NCBI GenBank assembly: GCA_036346405.1
Contig: CM070550.1
Location: forward strand, 13,550,115-13,614,114
Length of the DNA: 64,000 bases
Direction of reading: 5' to 3'
Source: Phyllostachys edulis
Lineage: Eukaryota > Streptophyta > Magnoliopsida > Poales > Poaceae
Below are positions 57,005-64,000 of the stretch, piece after piece; position 1 is the stretch's first letter; every line of letters starts with the position of its first letter. Below the pieces are notes generated by a model, which saw nothing but the letters and a program-made list of their open reading frames with translations, ran no database searches and was not told the origin of the DNA. The translations under genes and the position numbers were made by a program.

Positions 57005-58633
57005 CTGATAGGCCCATCAGATGTGTATATCAAGTGCTGCCAAATCATTGATGTTGCATCAGCAAATTTGTAGTCTGTTGACCACAGGTTTCTTCTTTTT
57101 CAAGAAAACGTTATGTTGATAATCGTTCACTATCGTGTTGGGCAAGCAAGGGCAAGCGAAATAGCCTACGTATACTAGGGGATGGAGATGTCACATAAGA
57201 TCTGCATTTGACTGCAGTAGCCTAGATATCATCGTGTATGAAATGGACTAGCATACCTAAAAGCCATAAGCAGAGGAGAGGTGTTTTTTTTGGCTTTTGC
57301 GGAATAGAATATCTATTTGCCACCGAACTTTGTTAAAATTACCCTCAAATTGCCATTGGTATATAATTGCAAACCGTTTCGTTTTTTTCCATCAATTCCT
57401 TGCCCCAACCCGACGCCTGCCTGCTGCTCCCTTCCCCTCCCCGATGCCTCCTGCTCTCCCTTCCCCTCCCGACGCTTGCTGCTCCCATCCCCTCCCGAAC
57501 GCCGCCTCCCCTCCTCCTCCCAACGGCCGCCTCCCTCCTCGTTCCCATCCCTTTGCCGCCGCCACAACACCGCCGCCTCCCATCCCCATCGCCGCCGCCT
57601 CTCATCTTCCATCCCGACGGTGCCGCCTCCCATCTCCCCTCCCCATCTTCGCCGCCTCCCATCTCCCCTCCTGACGCCGCCTTCTCCTCTGGCATGGACG
57701 CCGCCTCTCCTTCTAGATCAAGGTGAGTCCAATTGTGGTCATCGGTTTATCGCCGTGTCTGGGTTCTGATCAATCATGTGATTTGAGTTAGTTATTGAAA
57801 TAAAGGCAGGTGATCTTGTGTCCCGTTGCTTGTTCCATATACTGGAATTGTTGTGATTTGTTCAAGATCGCTCGCGAAGATGGCAAAGACACATTTTCTA
57901 TAGTGATTGAAAATGATTTCTCTGAATCTATCTTAAATACGATCATTCGATTCAAGAATGGCATATGATCGTGTCGATTTTAGGTCAAATATGTTAAGTG
58001 CTAAATACCTCAAAAGTTTACTTGATCAAGTCTTCAAAACCACCAATTCGAGGATACGCCGTCGAATTTGATCATTTGCGAGAGTGTCGGCATGAAGAAC
58101 TATTCCATCCGAAATTAAATCTTGTATTCCATGTGATTTCTTATGTGTACAATACATGTTCTTGACTAGTGAATAAACATCATGTGAGTCCGAATTTCTT
58201 CAACCTTGTATCTTGAAAATTCATAGTTATATACCTAACATACATATGCACCCTCCTTATGCGCTTTTGCTTTCTCCGAAGTTATATTTAACAGGGGCTA
58301 TGGACTAGTGGCAATTCTTAAAAATTCTTGTGATCTTGCTATCAACTATTTCAATATGGCGTTAGTGGGATATTAGTTTGTTGGTACTAATTGCTAGTAC
58401 TTTCGGTTTGTATATCAAACTTTAAACAATCGAGCCCTTTTGATCGCTCACATCGATGAACTTTTAGCCTGTGACTTAAACTTTTTTGTTAACACCTTGA
58501 GCTTATCAGTTTGTGACTCTTGGTCATGACATATTGATCATGACAATGTGCTTGCAATTTTTGAATCCAGCTGCACCTTTTGATCATTATATTATGCTCT
58601 TACAAATTATAAATCGTCATGTAAATTGTATAG

Positions 58634-59542
58634 ATGGAACTAGTTGCTATCAGCAAGACAAATTGGGATGCATTTGGCAACAGGGCATTTTGCCAGATCT
58701 GTGCTGAGGAAGTTAGTGCTGGGAATAGGCCATTGGGATGTTTGAATACCAGGGTTACAATAACCTCCAAAAGAAGTTTTTTGAAAAGACAGGGAAAAAG
58801 CATGACAAAAAACAACTAAAAAATAAGTGGGAAACATTGAAGAAAGAATACAACTTATGGAACAATTTGAAACAGAAAGCTACTGGGCTTGGTTGGGATC
58901 ATAAAAAAGGAACTATATCTGCATCCGATGCTTGATGGAAGGAGCACAAGGTAGTTATTGCAGAAACGTTTATTTTTTAAATGTGTATGATCTCATATTT
59001 TAATTTTTGCTAACTTCAGTTTTTTTCCAATATGATATGGACCACCTGAGAACTTAGATGATATGGACCGTATGTTTGACAAGGCTCATGTTACGGGTAA
59101 CACTTCAGCCATCCCGGGTGAGCCTACACAAGAAGACCAAACCGTTGTGGACATTGATTGTTCGGAGGACGGCGAGGAAGGCGCCACCGCCGATGGGGAG
59201 AACATTGAGGTCGTCTGCACGCAACCGAAGGTCGTTGCGAAGCGTAGGGCAAATAATATTAATCCTAGCCCAAAGAAGAACAAGAAAAATCCCATGGCTA
59301 GGGATTTCAAGCACATGGTGGACATTATGGCAAAAGGCCCTGTTCAGAGTGGTCCATCCGTAGCGGATGCTATGGATGTAGCTATTCAGGCTGGGGTAGT
59401 AGAAGAAAGTGATGAACACTTCATTGCGATAAGGCTCTTTACTAAACTAGAAAATCGGGAAGTGTTTGTCACCATGAAGACCGATGAAGTAAAGATTAAT
59501 TGGCTCAGGAGGATGTTTGATCTCAAGATGAAGAAAGATTAG
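58634..59542 (+). pseudogene. Harbinger ORF1, Myb/SANT-like DNA-binding protein, frameshifted
   Basis: Starts 'MELVAISKTNWDAFGNRAFC' and 'CAEEVSAGNRPLG', then needs a frame change near 58740 to continue as 'GYNNLQKKFFEKTGKKHDKK' and 'LKNKWETLKKEYNLW...TGLGWD', a Myb/SANT-like (Myb_DNA-bind_3) domain. A TGA stands for a conserved Trp at 58933. After an apparent intron a second open piece (59063-59542) holds an acidic region, a basic 'SPKKNKKNP' patch and a C-terminal helical part. The partner protein normally helps the transposase bind the element ends. Confidence 0.78.
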
Positions 59543-59788
59543 ATCCTTTTTTTTGTTCTTTTTTTAATTTGAAACTATTCAATGATAATCATGTAAGGGG
59601 TTGAAACTATTCAGTTATGTCGTACTCGTATTATTGTTACCTTATAATGTGTTCTCAATTAAACCATAATGGGTTGGAACTATTTAGTTATTGTCGTACT
59701 CATCTTATTGTTGCCTTATAATGTGTTCTCAATTAAATTATGTCTTGATGTCATGCTCTATATTACTAATTATTGTTATTATTTGTAG

Positions 59789-61142
59789 ATGAGTTCATCA
59801 AGTGACATTGATGGTTCAACCACTGAGAGTGGTATTGATGGTTCAACCATCGAGAGCGATTTAAGCAAAGATGATATCGAAAAAACAAAAAAGAGGAAGT
59901 TACCATTTCAGGATTTTGTTGCAGCAGCTGGTTATGTAGGTATGCACTACTATGACACTTATCTAAACAAAAAGGAGAGGAGACAACCACTCCAAACTGG
60001 TTATGAATGGGTTGTTGAGCAACTAGACGATGAGAGAGATTGTTACTTGATGTTCCGAATGAGTAGGGCTGTTTTTGATAGTTTGCATGAAACTTTGGTA
60101 GCAAATTACGGCTTGAAATCAACTAGGACAATGACTTCCGTAGAATCTTTGGCTATGTTCTTGTGGACAGTTGGTGGCCCTCAGTCAGTTACTCAAGTTC
60201 AAAACTGCTTCAAAAGGTCAACAGAAACAATCAATAGAAAGTTTGGTGAAGTCTTGGAATGTGTCTATATTTTATCTGAAGATAATATTAGACCAACGAA
60301 TCCGGAGTTCACAACAGCGCATCCAATACTTCAAGATAACCGCTTCACGCCGCATTTTAACAATTGCATAGGTGCAATTGATGGCACACATGTACCTATT
60401 GTTGTTCCAGCGGATGAGCAGGTTGCCCACACTAGTCGTCATGGATATACGTCTCAAACGTGATGGCAATATGTGACTTTGACATGAGGTTTACCTTTGT
60501 TGTCGCCGGAATGGCCGGGTTTAGCGCATGACACAAGGATTTTCAATAACACTTTGGACAAATATTTGAACTGGTTTCCACATCCTCCTGAAGGTAATTA
60601 GCTTCTTTAATCATATAAATAATTATTATGATAACATTCCAAATTTGTATTGTCAACATTTATAAGTTTCATGTATTCAGGGAGATATTACCTTGTTGAT
60701 GCGAGTTATCCTAATCGAAAGGGCTACCTAGCTCCTTACAAAGGCCAAAAGTACCATCTACCAGAATTTCGCCATGGTCGACAACCGAGTGGGAAATACG
60801 AGGTGTTCAATCACGCTCACTCGTCCCTTTGCAATGTGATTGAGCGTTCCTTTGGCGTGTTGAAGATGAAATGGAGAATCTTGTTGGCGTTGCCAAGTTA
60901 CAAAATGAAGATTCAAATGAAAATTATAATTGCATGTATGGCGCTACACAACTTCATTAGAGATAGTGCTTTTACGTGATGAACTTTTTGAGAGATGTGA
61001 TCTTGACGAAGATTATGATCCAAACAATACACAAACTAGATCATTTGGAGGGCACAATGTCAATGGATCAGCAATCGATGATGGAGATATGGGTGTCTTT
61101 CGTGATAGTATTGCTACTTCTTTAATGGCCGCAAGAGGGTAA
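59789..61142 (+). pseudogene. PIF/Harbinger DDE transposase, three single-base frameshifts
   Basis: The N-terminal helical region and the first catalytic Asp in 'CIGAIDGTHVPIVVP' are in 59789-60463. A one-base loss near 60458 and a one-base gain near 60511 bracket the expected 'FVVAG' and 'HDTRIFNN' blocks carrying the second Asp. An intron (about 60594-60680, GTAATT...TTCAG) is followed by 'YYLVDASYPNRKGYLAPYKG' and the catalytic Glu in 'NVIERSFGVLKMKWR'. A one-base gain near 60974 shifts the C terminus ('RDELFERCDLDEDYDP'). Otherwise about full length, so inactivation looks recent. Confidence 0.9.
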
Positions 61143-61625
61143 ATAGATTACATTAGTATGATATATACATGTTGCGGTGACAAGATAATTGCATCATATA
61201 TGATTAAATATTATTTTGTTATTGTGTTTTTTTGTTTGGTTAACTGATATTGGTATTTCTATATTAATTTCTTCTGTTGTGCATTGTCCAAAATAAATAC
61301 TTGCATGCACTACGATCGATATCTATTTTGTTTCATATGTACAAATGTATGTATCGTCATATTTTCAGGTCCCATGAAAAAAATCAGTTTAAATACATGC
61401 TTAACAAGGTCCTTTAAACCCATAAGGGCATTTCAGACCTTCCATCTTTCACACACAACTCAATAAGCCAACATCCTACAAAAAGCCTGACTACCAAACA
61501 ACAAAGTTTGGCTTAAAAGCTTAGAGGCTTATAAACTGATTAAGCTAAAAAGTTGGTTTTAAGCTATAAGCCAAAAAGCCTAAGCTTAATCAAAGAGGGC
61601 CTATATACAAGTGACCCTGAGTACG

Positions 61626-64000
61626 TGTCTAACATTCCATTTTTTGAGTTTTAAAAATCCTTTTGTTTAGTTAGTAGTTAAAAATTCTCCTTTTGGATTT
61701 ATTTGAATTTAATTCAAAAGCTTAAGTTGGACTTTTAGTACCAGAACAATTTAATATGATTAAAGTCAACAACAACAATTGTCAAAACTATTTTATTTGG
61801 GTTCTATGTGCTTGGATATATTTTCTAGAATTTTTTCCAAGTTCATTTGCTATTTTCTAATTGCCATTCGGATTTTCTGATAATTTCTAAAAAGAAAAAC
61901 TAATTAAAATCTAAGAAACAGTCTCGGGCCGAATCTCATCCGGCCAAATCTCCTATTTCTGCGCGTGGCCCACCTCATGACCCATCTCACAAGACGCTTC
62001 GGTCGAGCCCGCGCCGCCTCCTCTCATTGTCCGGTGGGCATACTGTCGACTGGCATCCGCGACTGTCATTATCATCGACAAGCGTGGGCCGTGTCTTGTT
62101 CGAACCGTCCGAACGCATCCGCGACTTCTTGCCGGCCGACAAAGGGTCCGCGTATGTCGACCCTTTCTCTCTCTGCGCGACGTGGCTCAGCTTGCCCTAC
62201 TTGTCGACCACGTCGCGTCGTTAAATCCGCGAACACGTCCGAAGTCTCGATCAGCGATATGTGGGCCCCACCAAATCTCTTGTGCATCGTCTCTGAATCC
62301 GTTGGAGATTCTATTGCGTCGCCGCATAGCTGATTTGGGCGTCTGTGCCCTGGACTCTTTCGGGTCTCTGGGTATAAATAGAGAGGTAGCCCTTGGCGTC
62401 CGCACCTCAACCCTAGCTGCCTCAGCGTCGGAGCCAAACCCTAGCCGCCGTAGGAGCTCGAGGAAGCATCTGCGTCACCGCCAGCTCCGACGAGCGATTT
62501 CGCCGCATCCAAAGCCGCCCGAGCCTCGTGGTCTGCACCGTCGGCATCGCAAGAGTGAGGGCTTCATCCTGGTCGCCTTCATCTCGTCGGAGCGTCGCCG
62601 TAACCCTACTTCCGTCGATCCCATTTTGACTCCGCCACATCGACCTCGCTGCCGGTCACCACAGTCGCCCTTAAGCACCCGTGAGCACACCTACAAGTTC
62701 CCCGCGTCATCCTCTACCTCGTGGTACCACCCATCTCTGGTGAGGAGCTGCCGTTCGTCGGGACCTTGGTCCCCGAGCCTCCACCGTTGCCGATCTGACG
62801 TGTCTACCCATGTGGCTTGTCACATCAGTGCCCACGCCTGTGTGTCATCCTGCGTGTTGCCACATCAGCCGCCAGTCAGCGCCTGCGTGCCCAGTCCACC
62901 AAACCCTAGATCCAAAGGCTCGGTGAGCTTGGTTCACCGTGAGCCGAGCCACTGACATGTGGGTCCCGTATGTCAGTTTTTCCTTTATTTCTTTTAATGC
63001 CGGAAATCCCAGGGCTGACATCAGCATTGCGTCATAATCCAATTTTTCCTTTGAAAAATAATTCAAAAATTCCAATAAATCCTAATTAGGGTATTTTCTT
63101 TAGATTTGATCTTTTAAGAACCATATCTTTTGCATCCGAACTCCGATTGAGCCCATTTAAAATTTTAAATTCATCTAAATTTGAGATCTATTTATCTGAG
63201 ATTTTTATTTAATTTTTGGAGTTTGTTTGCTCTCTGTTATTTATTTGCTTTGTTTGCAAGTAGACGTTGATACTTCGGGGAACTTTGAAGAAGAAGGAGT
63301 GCATCAAGATCAAGACCGGTACCTAGATTTATTTTAAGGCAAGTTATACCTTTGATCATATTGAACCCAGTTTTCAAAAGTTACCTTGATTTAAATTATT
63401 GCATTACTTTAAGTATTTATTTAAATGCTTTTGGGTTTAGTTATTAATCCAATTTGTTATATCCACCTTGTCTATGTCATAATCTTTTGTCACCCTAGAT
63501 TGGTTCATTATTTAGTTGGTAATATCATAGTATCAACGTGGGTTGGTTAGATACGAGTAGATTGCTTAGCCATGCCACGAGTCATCATCTCATGTGAGTT
63601 GCAAATATAAACCTGACTAAGTTATTATGGAACTGTGTGATAAAGCTGTGTGTACTGTGTGCTATTACTTGTTGATGGCATGTGTTGCACTTAACCAATC
63701 GGGTGGTAAAGGATTTAGACTAAGGCAAGTGGTGGCTACTGTGTGAATTGGCGGCTGTGTGAATGGGAACGATAATCTGTGTGGCTTAGTTAGAAATTGG
63801 AAGTCTTGCCTTGGTCAATTAAAGACTTAACTTTGTGCGCTGTTGAACTATGCCTTCCGTATAACCACATGCCTGATAGGACGAGCCTAACTTAGTAAGT
63901 TATGAATTCTCGATATTGATTGCTCAGGCAGTAGGTTAGACTGTGTGAAAGGGTGGAGGTGTGGACTACTAGGTAGATCACATCGCGGGACGGTTCGCCA
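61626..64000 (+). mobile_element. Large gypsy-type LTR, cut by the right edge
   Basis: Begins TGTCTAACATTCC 25 bp after the Harbinger end. Contains a C/G-rich U3-like part, a TATA box (GGTATAAATAGAG, about 62371-62382) with an 'aaccctag' leader, and further on 'acctttgatcatattgaaccc' (63348-63370), which matches the inner solo LTR at 48016-48040. No coding sequence up to the edge, so it may be a solo LTR or the first LTR of an element. The start is by similarity; the TSD cannot be checked here. Confidence 0.6.

Larger units (their letters stand above)
57250..61601 (+). mobile_element. PIF/Harbinger element with both ORFs, 5'-truncated
   Basis: Two genes in the usual Harbinger arrangement (Myb/SANT-like ORF1, DDE transposase) are bracketed by subterminal DNA. 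The right end reads, inverted, GGCCCTCTTTGATTAAGCTTAGG and then 'ctttttggcttatagc'. The matching left terminus is missing: the left side begins inside the 'gccataagcagaggagaggtg' region, about 90 bp in from the end compared with the element at 7326. A C/T-rich leader (57390-57710) gives false Pro-rich ORFs. Non-functional because of the lost end and frameshifts. Confidence 0.85.

Noticed and set aside
57297..57769. Pro-rich ORF of 150 codons and antisense Gly/Arg-rich ORFs
   Set aside because: This is the C/T-rich leader of the Harbinger element; the same composition appears in the element at 7326 without a shared reading frame.
62182..62955. 257-residue plus-strand ORF
   Set aside because: It lies in the GC-rich part of the right-hand LTR, spanning its TATA box. 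Arg/Ser/Pro-rich and not credible as a gene.

Overview
The window is plant nuclear DNA from a grass, most probably rice (Oryza). The reasons are two intact plant-type UDP-glucose dehydrogenase genes with GC-rich third codon positions and a 5'-UTR intron, a plant family-1 glycosyltransferase, and a dense nest of grass transposons (CACTA, Ac/Ds-like hAT, Tourist- and Stowaway-type MITEs, Mutator-like, PIF/Harbinger, Ty1/copia, large solo LTRs). A tandem UGDH pair fits what I remember of rice chromosome 12; that placement is recall, not something the sequence proves. Only three genes look functional: UGDH copy 1 (13152-14594, minus), UGDH copy 2 (34093-35535, minus) and a UGT (55477-56921, minus, two exons).

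The two UGDH genes sit in a segmental tandem duplication. Copy A runs about 12441-28890 and copy B about 33635-54215. Homology covers the 3' UTR, CDS, 5'-UTR intron, core promoter and several blocks far upstream. Later insertions split each copy differently. Copy A gained a Stowaway MITE, a 7.0-kb copia element (21499-28516) and another MITE, and carries a 2.9-kb MITE/hAT cluster. Copy B gained a 13-kb nested complex (37508-50493) and a 1.6-kb insert of unknown class (51419-53029). About 4.7 kb of transposon debris separates the copies.

Layout. 1-2873: end of a CACTA element. 2910-4891: solo LTR with TSD. 4897-5870: AT-rich repeats. 7326-11680: non-autonomous Harbinger-like element whose 3' end is tandemly triplicated and which carries a nested Ac/Ds-like element with a captured gene fragment (7812-9665). 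12441-28890: UGDH copy A. 28890-33635: debris with a PET100-like gene fragment and a relic of a Mutator-associated GRF-type zinc-finger gene. 33635-54215: UGDH copy B with the nested complex, in which an outer solo LTR contains both a 6.8-kb MULE with terminal inverted repeats of about 0.75 kb and a second solo LTR. 54216-57250: UGT locus. 57250-61601: Harbinger element with decayed ORF1 and transposase. 61626-64000: start of another large LTR.

The UGDH enzymes make UDP-glucuronate for cell-wall polysaccharides. The UGT is an unrelated small-molecule glycosyltransferase that also uses a UDP-sugar. The least familiar feature is the GRF-like accessory gene linked to the MULE. It occurs twice in the window, shares an internal stop codon in both places, and has a tandemly amplified 3' exon in one of them.
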